Both the position numbers and the translations under genes were made by a program. This document shows positions 24,640 through 33,764 of a DNA stretch of 64,000 nt, piece after piece. Under the pieces are notes generated by a model. The model searched no databases. It was not told the origin of the DNA and saw only the letters and a list, made by a program, of their open reading frames with translations. Positions within the stretch are counted from its first letter, which is position 1, and each line of letters opens with the position of its first letter. Source of the DNA: Streptomyces pseudovenezuelae (GTDB taxonomy: Bacteria; Actinomycetota; Actinomycetes; Streptomycetales; Streptomycetaceae); NCBI RefSeq assembly GCF_001513955.1, contig NZ_KQ948151.1, forward strand, positions 443,271 through 507,270, given 5' to 3'.

Positions 24640-27516
24640 TCACGCGCTGTCGAGGGCGCATTCGGCCCAGATGACCTTGCCCTCCGGGGTGTAGCGCGTG
24701 CCCCAGCTCTGTGCCAGCTGCGCGACGAGGAAGAGGCCGCGGCCGCCCTCGTCGGTGCTGGCCGCCCGGCGCAGGTGCGGGGCGGTGTTGCTGGTGTCGG
24801 AGACCTCGCAGATCAGCGTGCGGTCGTGGAGCAGTCGTACCCGGATCGGCCCGGCTCCATGGCGGACGGCGTTGGTGACCAACTCGCTGAGCAGCAGTTC
24901 CACGGCGAACGCGGCCTCGTCGAGTTCCCAGTCGCTCAGCTGCCGAAGGGCCGAGGCACGGATTTCGCTGACGAGGGCCGGATCGGCGGGCAGGTCCCAG
25001 GCGGCGATCCGCCGGGGGTCCAGAGCGTGGGCGCGGGCGACCAGCAGCGCGATGTCGTCGCAGGGATGGGCGGGCGCCACGGTGTCCAGGACCGCCTGAC
25101 ACGTCTCCTCCGGCGTGCGCTCCTGGTGGGCCAGGACCCCGCGCAGCTGGTCGAGGACGACATCGACGTCGCGGTTCCGGTCCTCGATGAGCCCGTCGGT
25201 GTACAGGACGAGCTGGCTGCCCTCGGGGAGGTCGAACTCGGCTGTTTCGAAGGGCAGCCCCCCGAGGCCGAGAGGAGGCCCCTCGGGAAGGTCGGGGAAG
25301 GACACGGTGCCGTCCGGGGTGACCAGCGCGGGCGGCGGGTGGGCCGCGCGGGCCATGGTGCAGCGTTGCGAGGTCGGGTCGTATATCGCGTACAGGCAGG
25401 TCGCCCCGATGATCCCGGCGCCGCCCGCCTGGGGATGTTCCCGGTCCAGGCGCACCACGACGTTGTCGAGGTGGGTGAGGACTTCGTCAGGGGGGAAGTC
25501 GAGTTCGGCGAAGCTGCGCGCGGCCGTACGCAGACTGCCCATGGTCGCGGCGGAGAGCATGCCGTGACCGACGACGTCACCGACGAAGAGACCGATCCGG
25601 GTGCCTGAGAGGGGGATGACGTCGTACCAGTCTCCGCCCACGTCGGATTCGGCCGGGAGATAGCGATGGGCCACCTCGACGGCGTCCTGGTCGGGCAGGC
25701 CGTGCGGAAGCAGCTCGCGCTGCAGGGTCAGGACCATGCTGCGTTCGCGCGTGAAGCGGCGGGCGTTGTCGATGCACAGGGCGGCGCGTGCGGCGAGCTC
25801 CTGGGCCAGCGACCGGTCGTCGTCGTCGAAGGGTGCGGGATCACGGGCGCGGTAGAAGCTGGCGATTCCCTGGACGACTCCGCGGGCCAGAAGGGGTACG
25901 GCGATGAGGGAGTGGACGTGGCTGAGCAGTTGTTCCGTGAGCTCCGGGTCCTGGGCGAGCCAGCCCGCGGCGGCCTCCAGACTTGGTTCCAGCACTGCCT
26001 GCCCGCTGGTCAGACAACGCGCCTGGGGCGTGGCCGGGCCGAAGTCGACCCGCTTGCCCACGGGGGTGAAGGACCTCTCCTCGTAGATGCCATGGACGAC
26101 CGTACGCCGCAGGTCGCTGCGTGGGTCGGCGGCTTCCTCGCCGCGCAGTACGGCTTCGGGCAGGTCGATGGTCACGAAGTCGGCCAGTCGCGGCACGGCC
26201 GTCTCGGCGAGTTCCCGGGCGGTGACGCGGACGTCCAGGGTGGTGCCGATGCGGGTGCTGGCCTCGGACAGCAATTCCAGGCGGCGTCGGGCGGCGAGGG
26301 CGTACTTCCCCACAAGCGGCTCTCCCACCAGCACCAGTCCCCTCGCCGGAACCGGGTGTCCGGAGTGATGGTCCGTCTCGCTCTCGGGGACTTCCGCCCT
26401 CACGCCCTTGCCCGTGGCGGCCATGGGGCCGGGTGCGGCGTCGGGCAGCCGGCCGGCCGACGGGGCGACGGAGAGGTATTCGGCCGCCAAGGCCCCGGGA
26501 TCCTGCCCGTCCGGCGGGGCGGCAGAGATGAGGGCGGGCCTGCCGGAAAGGCCCGCCAGTACGTCGACCTGCTGCGGGATGGCGAGGGCTTCACGCGGTG
26601 GGAGACCGGGGAGAACGGCTTCGATGGCGACGCCCTCGACCCCGGAGGCGCCCGTCACCGGACGGGCCACGAGCGTGACCCGCCGACCGCCCGGCAGAGG
26701 CACCTCGACAGCGGCACGCTGACCGCGGGAGATCAGCTCGGCTGCCCTCTCCATGACGACCGCCCGGTCACGAGGGTGCAGCTCAAGAGCGAGGTCCTCC
26801 ACCCCGACTCCGTGCCCTGCGCCGGCCTTGCCGACGGCGTCCCGGTACGCCCGCAGCAGAGCACGTTCGCGAGCGGAGCTCTGCCCCAGCAGTCGGCGCT
26901 CGATGGCGTCGGCCGCCCTGCGAATCACGGTGGACAGCGCCGGATCCTCGGCGCTGCGCGGATAGCCGAAGCACAGGACGCCCTCGATCCGTCCGCTGAG
27001 CGGGTCGCGGAGGGGAAGCGCGCGGCAGGCGCTCGCCTGGGAGCGTTCGGCGAAGTGCTCGGCACCGTGGACCCGGATGAGTTGCCGCTCCACCAGGGCG
27101 AGACCGATGCCGTTGGTACCGGCCACCTGCTCGGAGAAGACGAATCCCGGGGCGCGCTGGACCGCCGGGAGGTTCCTGGCCAGGGACGCGGTTCCGAATC
27201 GGCGCATCAGGACCGTGCCGTTCGCGTCGGCGAGGGAGATGTTCATCTCGCTGCCCGCGAACCTGGACTGGAGCCGGGCGAGGACGGGAGCGGCCGCGCG
27301 GACGATCGGGCCGTCCGGATCGAAGTCGTCACGGAAGGGCAGGTCCGACCGGTCCGGCGAGAGGCCCAGGGAGCGGCTGCGGTGCCATGAATCCAAGATC
27401 GACGCTCGCACGCCCCACTCGACCGGCTCCCCTTGCAGGAAGCGCTCACGCAAGCGGGCGGGCGCCGTGCCGCCTGTCGCACGCCCCGTCGGTGTCCGCT
27501 CCCCCTCGGGCCGCAT
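24640..27516 (-). CDS. GAF/PP2C (SpoIIE-type) phosphatase with ATPase domain
   Basis: About 958 residues. The N-terminus looks like the GAF region of AcoR-type activators (SILDSWHRSRSLGLSPDRSD, then VAGTNGIGLALVE). A linker leads to a second GAF domain (about residues 420-580; RLELLSEASTRIGTTLDV). Next is a SpoIIE PP2C domain (LQRELLPHGLP, SDVGGDWYDV, GDVVGHGMLSA) and last an HATPase_c domain (ELLLSELVTNAVRHG, GGRGLFLVAQLAQ). Such proteins act in anti-anti-sigma partner switching. ATG at 27516 is chosen; ATG at 27570 is possible. AT-rich DNA at about 27570-27610 probably holds the promoter. Confidence 0.88.
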   Translation of the reverse strand: MRPEGERTPTGRATGGTAPARLRERFLQGEPVEWGVRASILDSWHRSRSLGLSPDRSDLPFRDDFDPDGPIVRAAAPVLARLQSRFAGSEMNISLADANGTVLMRRFGTASLARNLPAVQRAPGFVFSEQVAGTNGIGLALVERQLIRVHGAEHFAERSQASACRALPLRDPLSGRIEGVLCFGYPRSAEDPALSTVIRRAADAIERRLLGQSSARERALLRAYRDAVGKAGAGHGVGVEDLALELHPRDRAVVMERAAELISRGQRAAVEVPLPGGRRVTLVARPVTGASGVEGVAIEAVLPGLPPREALAIPQQVDVLAGLSGRPALISAAPPDGQDPGALAAEYLSVAPSAGRLPDAAPGPMAATGKGVRAEVPESETDHHSGHPVPARGLVLVGEPLVGKYALAARRRLELLSEASTRIGTTLDVRVTARELAETAVPRLADFVTIDLPEAVLRGEEAADPRSDLRRTVVHGIYEERSFTPVGKRVDFGPATPQARCLTSGQAVLEPSLEAAAGWLAQDPELTEQLLSHVHSLIAVPLLARGVVQGIASFYRARDPAPFDDDDRSLAQELAARAALCIDNARRFTRERSMVLTLQRELLPHGLPDQDAVEVAHRYLPAESDVGGDWYDVIPLSGTRIGLFVGDVVGHGMLSAATMGSLRTAARSFAELDFPPDEVLTHLDNVVVRLDREHPQAGGAGIIGATCLYAIYDPTSQRCTMARAAHPPPALVTPDGTVSFPDLPEGPPLGLGGLPFETAEFDLPEGSQLVLYTDGLIEDRNRDVDVVLDQLRGVLAHQERTPEETCQAVLDTVAPAHPCDDIALLVARAHALDPRRIAAWDLPADPALVSEIRASALRQLSDWELDEAAFAVELLLSELVTNAVRHGAGPIRVRLLHDRTLICEVSDTSNTAPHLRRAASTDEGGRGLFLVAQLAQSWGTRYTPEGKVIWAECALDSA

Positions 27517-28098
27517 CACTTCGCCTCGCTCACGCTGCCGAAACTCTGCTTTTCGGAACTTGTCCGACATTGATGAGGATACGGTTATCACAGCTGGCGA
27601 GTCACGACTTGAGAAATTCCTGACGCAGGGTGATCGGGCGATGCCTGTATCCACAGACGAGGGCGGTCCCCGCAGCGCCGCGACCGTCGGCGTGTGACCT
27701 GGGTGAGCAGGCGGCACATGCTCTCCGCTTCGGGCGCCCCGCTGGAGCAAGGCCCGCAGCAAGGCCGTGTCCTCATCACCGAGAGCGGACACGATGCTCC
27801 TGTCATGGTTCGACCACCGCCGTCCAGCCGCTCAGCGCCTCGTGGGCGCGGACAGGGGCGCGAACTCGGCGATCTCGGTCATGGCACAGCCTCCGCCGTC
27901 GCCCAGGAACGCCAGCACCCGCCACTCCTCGGGCGGGCCGCCCCAGACCTTCCGTGCCTGCCCGAGCCGTAGGACGACGCCGCGAAGTCAGCCGAGCCGG
28001 TGACGCACCGATTGCGCCCTGGTGATGCCGCTCCATGGTCCGGCCGGCATCTTCGGCTCCTCCTGCGAGTGCTGCGCCCGGCTGGCGGCCGAGGAGGC
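27517..28098. other. Gene-poor region upstream of the phosphatase
   Basis: This 580-base stretch has no intact gene. It contains the phosphatase promoter region near 27570-27620 and an unexplained protein-like fragment on the minus strand (27832-27987). It joins the decayed formamidase at 28099, so the whole 27.7-28.9 kb region looks like decaying DNA. Confidence 0.45.
27832..27987 (-). pseudogene. Possible gene remnant
   Basis: An open minus-strand frame without a start reads like a C-terminal fragment, with GQARKVWGGPPEEWRVLAFL then GDGGG and MTEIAEFAPLSAPTRR before a stop. It has plausible actinobacterial codon use and sits beside the fmdA pseudogene. No family is recognised; it could be a chance frame. 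Confidence 0.22.
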
Positions 28099-28703
28099 CA
28101 ACGTGGCGGCCGGAAGGTGCCGGGCCGCAACCGCTGGCACCCCAACATCCCGCCAGCCGTCACCGCGCGGCCCGGCTCGGAGTTCCGTGTCACTGCCGGG
28201 ACTGGACCGACGACCAGATCGGGAACAGGGACGTCCGCGACGTCGGCCTCACCTACGCGCACATGCTCAGCGGGCTGGGGCTGGGGCCGGGGCTGCACCA
28301 GCATCTTCGCCCGCGACAGCGAGGCGGTTTTTTCGCCGACCAGCTCCCCGGCTCCTGCAAGGCCATCTGGGACATCCACGGCCAGCAGACCACTCACACC
28401 ACATCCACGGCGTCTGCTACACCGGGATCACCCTTCCCGACCGGTTCGGCACCGAGTCCTCGGCCGAACTGCTGGCCCGCCGGAACGCCCGTGGGCAGGT
28501 CTCCATCGACACCGACCGCACCGGGTGCCGACCCTCGCACGCCCGCCTCTCGCCGACAACGCCCTGGCCGGCACGGCGAGCGGTGACGTCGGCAGGCGGA
28601 TCGCCGCGGGGGCGCCCGTACCTGCACCCGCTGCTCCCGCGTCTTCTGCCACCGGCTACCGGCCATCGGCCCCGGACCGAGGTCGCCCGTGCGTGGGCCG
28701 ACT
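28099..28703 (+). pseudogene. fmdA: Decayed formamidase
   Basis: Formamidase-like peptides appear in order but in different frames: KVPGRNRWHPNIPPAVTARP, then CRDWTDDQIGN with DVRDVGLTYAHMLSG, then a glycine-rich piece ending IFARDS, then FFADQLPGSCKAIWDIHGQ, then HIHGVCYTGITLPDRFG with SSAELLARRNA, then PHRVPTLARPPLADNALAGT. At least five frame changes and internal deletions are needed: about 40 residues are missing after the HMLSG piece and the C-terminal third is mostly gone. In intact form the enzyme releases ammonia from formamide. It is clearly non-functional here. Confidence 0.75.
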
Positions 28704-28914
28704 GACGGACACGCCACTGGCGGCGGCCGGATCGCCAGAGGGAGCGCTGAGGGCGTCCTCGCCTTCGCGTCGACGCCCGACAGTGCCGGTCGGTCCTCCC
28801 GTCAGTTGGAGCTCGTCCCGCACGCAAGCGGACCGGTGTCGGTGACCGGCTCCCAGAGGGCCGGTCACGCAGGGCGGGCGCAGCAGGGCGCCGGGTTCGC
28901 CGCCCTCGAAGCCA

Positions 28915-30303
28915 TTACTCGTCGTTCACCCACCGCATCAGCCGTTGCAGCGGGTAGAAGCCGTCGTGCGAGAGACCCGGTGGCATGCCGCCCGCCCTGC
29001 CCAGGGAGACCACGCGTTGTACGCCGGCGCAGGCGAGGGCGTCGCGCAGTTCCGCCTTGCGGGTGTCGGGGTACACGCCGACCGTCTGGGTGGCGACGCC
29101 GGCGTGGGCGACCGCCTCGGACAGCGCGCCGACCGGGACGACGTCGACGATCTTCCCGTCGGGGTGGAAGTCCACGGGTTCCGGTGAGCGGATGACCAGG
29201 CCCTGGCCGTCGTAGCCGCCCCACACCCGGTACTCGGGGTCCATGGACCGCAGGACGTCGATCTCCTCGCGCAGTTCCGCGGCGACCCGCGGGCCACCGG
29301 CCGAGCTGAACTCCCGTGCCACGCCGAGGCGTTCGCACAGCAGGGCGGCATAGCGGTCGGCGTCGTCCCAGGAGCCCTCGACGAACTGGAAGCGGCTGGC
29401 GACGCAGGCCTGCTGGTTGAAGAAGGTGGCGTCGGCGGCGCCCGCGTCGGCCGCCCGGGCCAGGCTCTCCTCGGACGCGAAGGCCTCGCGGCCGATCATC
29501 GAGATGGAGGTCTTGGGGTCGAAGGAGACCAGCTCGAAGCCCGGGCCGACGTACTTCAGCGCGCTGCGGATGGTGGCCTCGCCGCCCCAGGCGACGAGCT
29601 TGTCGAAGAACTGCGGGCGGAACAGCGCGCTCTCCACCGCCTCGTCGCCGCCGCGCCAGTACACCGCGGAGAACGACCGCACCACCGGGTGCCCGGGGGC
29701 GACCGCGGCCATGGTGCGCAGGATGGCGGTCGCGGTGAACAGGTCGTTGGAGGGCAGTTTCAGGAGGTTGACGCCCTTGGTGAGTGCGCCGCGCACGACG
29801 GACATCGCCGCGACGCCGGGTGCGTTGCCCGCGATGATGTGTACGAGGCGGGGCGGGAACGCGCGGATGGCCGCGGTCCGGTCGTCGGGCAGAGACACCT
29901 CGCGCCAGCCGTCGAGGACGTCCGCACCGCCGAGTTCGTGGTCGATCTGGGCGTACAGGACGGGGCGTTGGAAGCCGCGCCACAGCACGGCGTAGGCGCG
30001 CTCCAGCACCTCGGCGGGCAGCGGGCTGACCGGGGCCATCCGCTCCAGGGCTTCGGCGAGCAGGCCGCCGCGGTCGGCCTTGAGGGCCTCGCCGGTCTCC
30101 ACGAGCAGGTCGACGATCTCCGCCACGGGCACGTGGAAGGCGGGGCCGGGTTCGGTGCGGGGCCAGACGAGGGCGTCGAGGTCGAGGGCCGGTGCGGTGA
30201 AGCGGCCGAGATCGACGGGGGTGCTCCGGTCGACCTCGCCCCGGATCATGTGGACTACGGTCACGGGGGCCGGCGCGGTGGCGTCGAGTGTCGTACCGCT
30301 CAT
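28915..30303 (-). CDS. LuxC-like acyl-CoA reductase
   Basis: About 462 residues. An aldehyde-dehydrogenase-type fold is shown by the nucleotide-binding loop AGNAPGVAAMSVVRG (about residues 158-172) and candidate catalytic cysteine C300 in FFNQQACVASRFQFVEGSW. This matches LuxC, which reduces activated acyl groups to aldehydes with NADPH. It overlaps the stop of the LuxE-like gene by one base. The pair would convert a carboxylic acid to an aldehyde. No luxAB genes are nearby, so bioluminescence is not implied. Confidence 0.85.
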   Translation of the reverse strand: MSGTTLDATAPAPVTVVHMIRGEVDRSTPVDLGRFTAPALDLDALVWPRTEPGPAFHVPVAEIVDLLVETGEALKADRGGLLAEALERMAPVSPLPAEVLERAYAVLWRGFQRPVLYAQIDHELGGADVLDGWREVSLPDDRTAAIRAFPPRLVHIIAGNAPGVAAMSVVRGALTKGVNLLKLPSNDLFTATAILRTMAAVAPGHPVVRSFSAVYWRGGDEAVESALFRPQFFDKLVAWGGEATIRSALKYVGPGFELVSFDPKTSISMIGREAFASEESLARAADAGAADATFFNQQACVASRFQFVEGSWDDADRYAALLCERLGVAREFSSAGGPRVAAELREEIDVLRSMDPEYRVWGGYDGQGLVIRSPEPVDFHPDGKIVDVVPVGALSEAVAHAGVATQTVGVYPDTRKAELRDALACAGVQRVVSLGRAGGMPPGLSHDGFYPLQRLMRWVNDE

Positions 30304-31652
30304 CAGTGGATCATCCCCCGCACATAGGAGTCGAGTGTCGCGGCGCAGGTGATCTTGTCGTCGCCGCCGAGGTCGCCGTAGCGCCGGATGTCCGGCAGGA
30401 CCGCCGGTCCCGGGCGGCCGCAGGCGCACGGCGAGAAGTCCACGAAGACCCGGTCGCCGCTGATGAGCCCGCCCCAGCGGCCTTCCAGGGAGACGTCGAG
30501 GAACGCGAACCGGCCCTCCACCACACCGTGTTCGAGGTTGAGCAGCTTTTCGCCGGGCTCGTCGAGCACCAGGGGGATCACCCAGGGCGGCACGTGGTAG
30601 TTGCCCTGCTCGCAGGCGAGGCAGGACCCCTGGAGTTCGGTCATGCCGTAGCTGCGTACGCGGCGTACGCCGTCGTAGAAGGCGGCGAGCTGTTGCTGGT
30701 AGTCGTCGGGGAGGGCGCGGCCCTTGTTGCCGCCGCCGCTGAGCACCAGCGTGTCCGGGTGCAGGCTGCCGTCGGCCACGCCGCGGGCGCGCAGGGCCTC
30801 GATCAGCGTGAACTGCTGGTTGTTCATGCCGGCGATGAGCAGCGGTTCGTCGCGGTGCGCGGCGATGTCGTCGACGATCTCGGCCATGGCCGCGCCCAGT
30901 TCCCGCTCGCGGGACCCGGAGACGGTCTCGTAGGAGCTGATCTCCTGCGGGGTCGCGGCGCCCTCGGCGATGCGGCGGCGCAGCAGCGCGCCGCTCATCA
31001 GCTCGGACACCCGCATCGGGTCCTCGGTGAGCAGCCGGGTCTCGCCGGGTTGGGCGAAGACGTCGGCGTGCCAGCGGAAGCCGTCGATGGAGCGCATCGG
31101 GCCGCTCGCCGGTGCGAGCAGATAGCCGCGGCGGGTGGGTTTCGCGGGCAGGGGGTCGGGCCAGCAGGTGAGGTGTTCCAGGATGTCGTGCAGGAAACTC
31201 AGGTCACTGGCGGCGCAGTTGAGGAAGGAGACCTTCCCGGAGGTGCCGCTGGTGATGTACGGGCGGTGGCCGGCGGCGGTGATGCGGTCGGTCCACTCGT
31301 CGATGTCGCGGACGCCGTCCATGTCGACGTCGCCGGGTTCGACGGCGGACACGGTGGTGTACCAGCGCAGGAGCCGGTCCCAGCGGCCGGCGGTGATGAG
31401 GGAGACGGGGTAGGACTTGTAGCTGGTGTGCGAGAAGAGCAGCGGTACGAGGTCGTCGAGGCCGGTGACCTCCTCGACGCCGGTCTCCGCCGCGCGGGTG
31501 CGCAGCAGCGGAACCCGCTCGCGGTGGGCGGTGAAGGTCTCCCGGGCGGCCTCCAGTTGCAACTCCTTCAGTTCGTCGGCGGGTTGGTCGAATGTGTCGC
31601 CGGAAAGGACGAGGGATCGGATCTGCTCGCGTGCGCCTGGCACAGCGTTCAC
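30303..31652 (-). CDS. LuxE-like acyl-protein synthetase
   Basis: 449 residues of the ANL superfamily. Visible motifs are YITSGTSGKVSFLN (AMP-binding P-loop type), SGGGNKGRALPDDY, RVRSYGMTELQGSCLACEQG and FVDFSPCACGRPGPAVLPDI, the last close to the LuxE/PaaK-like C-terminal part. It would adenylate a carboxylic acid and pass the acyl group to LuxC or to a carrier. It lies directly after the LivF ATPase on the same strand, so import and activation are probably co-transcribed. Confidence 0.85.
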   Translation of the reverse strand: MNAVPGAREQIRSLVLSGDTFDQPADELKELQLEAARETFTAHRERVPLLRTRAAETGVEEVTGLDDLVPLLFSHTSYKSYPVSLITAGRWDRLLRWYTTVSAVEPGDVDMDGVRDIDEWTDRITAAGHRPYITSGTSGKVSFLNCAASDLSFLHDILEHLTCWPDPLPAKPTRRGYLLAPASGPMRSIDGFRWHADVFAQPGETRLLTEDPMRVSELMSGALLRRRIAEGAATPQEISSYETVSGSRERELGAAMAEIVDDIAAHRDEPLLIAGMNNQQFTLIEALRARGVADGSLHPDTLVLSGGGNKGRALPDDYQQQLAAFYDGVRRVRSYGMTELQGSCLACEQGNYHVPPWVIPLVLDEPGEKLLNLEHGVVEGRFAFLDVSLEGRWGGLISGDRVFVDFSPCACGRPGPAVLPDIRRYGDLGGDDKITCAATLDSYVRGMIH

Positions 31653-31653
31653 C

Positions 31654-32379
31654 TCAATCAGTTGCGTAGGTTGTCTTGTCCGCTGTGGTGCGCGCGAGGT
31701 ACGACGACTCGATCGCGTCGAGGTTGCCGCGCAGTTCCTCCGGGGTGCCGGTCATGGTGACGCGGCCGCGGTGCAGGACGTACACGCGGTCGGCGATGTC
31801 CAGCACCTTGCGCACGTGCTGTTCGACCAGCAGCGCGCCGAGGCCGCGGTCGGCCGCCTCGCGTACCGCGCGCAGCAGGCGGTCGACCACCAGCGGGGCG
31901 AGGCCGAGGGAGAGTTCGTCCGCGAGGAGCAGCTTGGGCGCGCGGCACAGGGCGCGGGCCAGCGACAGCATCTGCTGCTCGCCGCCCGACAGCATGCCCG
32001 CGCCGGTGGTGAGGCGCTTTTCGAGCTCGGGGAAGAGTTCCAGCGCCTGCCGGGACCTGACCCGGCCGACCCGCAGGTTGTCCGCGGTGTCGAGCCGGGT
32101 GAAGACGTCCCGCTCACCGACGTACGCCAGGCCCTGGCGGGCCCGGCGGTGCAGCGGTGCGCGGCCGGGTTCGCCCAGCCAGCGCACCTCGCCGCCCATC
32201 GGGGCGAGGCTGCCGGAGAGCGCCCGGAGGGTGGTGGTCTTGCCCGCCCCGTTGGGGCCGAGCAGGGCGACGACCTCGCCGGGCCGGACCTCCAGGTCGA
32301 GGTCGCGTACGACGGGCCGGCTGCCGTATCCGGCGGACAGGGAGCGGGCTTCGATCAGGGGTGTGTCGGTGTCCGGCAC
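31654..32379 (-). CDS. LivF-type ABC transporter ATPase
   Basis: About 241 residues. Walker A GPNGAGKTT, signature LSGGEQQMLSLARAL and Walker B LLLADELSLGL place it in the LivF family of branched-chain amino acid type transporters. GTG at 32379 follows GAGGAG. It follows the binding-protein gene by 11 bases. The longer open frame running back into that gene is a shadow. It pairs with the LivG domain of the divergent fusion protein. Confidence 0.85.
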   Translation of the reverse strand: MPDTDTPLIEARSLSAGYGSRPVVRDLDLEVRPGEVVALLGPNGAGKTTTLRALSGSLAPMGGEVRWLGEPGRAPLHRRARQGLAYVGERDVFTRLDTADNLRVGRVRSRQALELFPELEKRLTTGAGMLSGGEQQMLSLARALCRAPKLLLADELSLGLAPLVVDRLLRAVREAADRGLGALLVEQHVRKVLDIADRVYVLHRGRVTMTGTPEELRGNLDAIESSYLARTTADKTTYATD

Positions 32380-32390
32380 GGGCCTGCTCC

Positions 32391-33635
32391 TCAGCTGGAC
32401 GGCAGTGCCGTCAGGACCTTGCGGACGTCGACGAAGGTCGATCCGGGCTTGGCCCACTCGATCTTCCCGTCGCGGATGGTCAGTTCGGTGGCGGTGGTGT
32501 TGTGGATGCGGTCGAGGCCCTTGATCGGCAGGGCCGTGGACGCCTTCCAGCTCAGCGGCGGGGTCAGTCCGCCGGTGCTGATGCCCGGGCTGGTGTCGAG
32601 CTCCTGCACGAGGGTCTTCGCCGTGATCGTCGGGAGCTTCTTGGCGGCCTCGGTGAAGACCTTGAAGGCCACCCAGGTCGTCTCGTTGGCGCCGTTGCTG
32701 GTGTCGATGTCCTTGTCGCCCTTGGCGGCGGCGAGGAAGTCCTTCCAGGCGGCGTCGGAGGTCGGCGGGAAGTAGCCGGTGATCGCGGCACCCTCCAGCG
32801 GGCCGCCGGCTCCGCCGGTGCTCTCGGCGAGCTGCGGGGTCAGGTTGCCGACGACGCTGCCGAGCTTCGTCTTGGCGCCCGACTGCACGTACGACTTCAC
32901 GAACAGGCCCGAGGCGGTGCCCATGATCACGCTCACGCAGTCGCTCCCCTTGGTCGCGGCGGCGACCTGCGGGGCGAGGTCGGTGGCGGTGAGCGGCACC
33001 TTGATGTCCTTGGGCGCCGGCGCTCCGGCGGAGACCGCGCCGACGGTGAGGAACTGCGAGACGACCGCGGCGGCGGCGACGTCGTAGCGCACGCCGGAGA
33101 TCTTCTTGCAGCCGTTCTGCACCAGTTGCCGGCCGTGGGCCGCGAAGACCACCGGGGTGCCGCCGTTGACGGGGAACGACAGCGGGTTGGAGAACTCGGC
33201 CGCCGAGACCCCGGTGCCGCCGATGTACGGGATGCCGGCCTTCTGGAGGACGGGCATGTAGCGATCGCCGGCGAGGCTGTAGGAGCCCACCACCGCGACC
33301 ACCTTCTCGGCGACCGCCTGCTGGGCGCACTTCTCGGCCTCGTCGGGGTTGCCCTTCTCGTTGCAGGTGAGCACCTTCAGCGGGGCTCCCTTGATCCCGC
33401 CGTTGGCATTGATCCACTTCTCGTAGGCCTGGGCGGTGAGCCGGACTCCGGGCTGGGCGCTGCCCTGGGTGTCCTCCGGTGCCCAGACCATCACCTTGAC
33501 CGGTGTGCCCTTCAGTGCGGAGGTCTCCTCTTTCGAACTGCCGGCCGCCTCTCCCCCGCAGCCGGCGGCGAGCAGGACCCCGGTCACCGCGAGGGCGCTC
33601 GCTGCGGTGGTTCTGCGTCGGCGTGAGTGGTTCAT
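32391..33635 (-). CDS. Liv-type substrate-binding lipoprotein
   Basis: 414 residues. A lipoprotein signal ends in LLAAGC near residue 26. The mature part has VKVMVWAPEDTQGSAQPGV, EKWINANGGIKGAPLKVLT, VVAVVGSYSLAGDRYMPVLQ and AGIPYIGGTGVSA. This matches type-I periplasmic binding proteins of the LivK/amide family. Such transporters often import aromatic or alicyclic acids rather than amino acids. It starts the operon with LivF, LuxE and LuxC. Confidence 0.88.
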   Translation of the reverse strand: MNHSRRRRTTAASALAVTGVLLAAGCGGEAAGSSKEETSALKGTPVKVMVWAPEDTQGSAQPGVRLTAQAYEKWINANGGIKGAPLKVLTCNEKGNPDEAEKCAQQAVAEKVVAVVGSYSLAGDRYMPVLQKAGIPYIGGTGVSAAEFSNPLSFPVNGGTPVVFAAHGRQLVQNGCKKISGVRYDVAAAAVVSQFLTVGAVSAGAPAPKDIKVPLTATDLAPQVAAATKGSDCVSVIMGTASGLFVKSYVQSGAKTKLGSVVGNLTPQLAESTGGAGGPLEGAAITGYFPPTSDAAWKDFLAAAKGDKDIDTSNGANETTWVAFKVFTEAAKKLPTITAKTLVQELDTSPGISTGGLTPPLSWKASTALPIKGLDRIHNTTATELTIRDGKIEWAKPGSTFVDVRKVLTALPSS

Positions 33636-33709
33636 GGTTCCTCCGCTGTGCTCGTCGTCGAGATGCCGAACAGCATGGGGTGCGTTTTGTGGTTAGTGAA
33701 GTACTCTCG

Positions 33710-33733
33710 GCACAATTATTTAAATGAATGTGC
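33710..33733. promoter_or_regulatory. 24-bp near-perfect palindrome in the transporter control region
   Basis: The 24-base element has GCACA at one end and TGTGC at the other, with ATTTAAAT at its centre; 20 of 24 positions are symmetric. It includes ATGAAT, a motif found in other control regions of the cluster. It lies between the divergent transporter operons and is a strong operator candidate. Confidence 0.6.
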
Positions 33734-33764
33734 TGTCTCGCACCTGCCCTCGGGAGGTTCCTCG

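Noticed and set aside
24640..27792. Start of the phosphatase at 27792
   Set aside because: The extra residues have no domain similarity and lie across the AT-rich promoter-like stretch at 27570-27610.
27694..27972. Small plus-strand open frames in the 27.6-28.0 kb gap
   Set aside because: Low-complexity Arg/Pro/Ser composition and no start context or family. They look like chance frames.
28915..31652. A bioluminescence (lux) operon
   Set aside because: Only LuxC- and LuxE-like proteins are present. No luciferase luxAB is visible in the window.
31654..33417. A 587-codon frame joining the LivF ATPase to upstream sequence
   Set aside because: The N-terminal 346 codons are out of frame within the binding-protein gene. 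A GTG at 32379 with a good ribosome site marks the true start.
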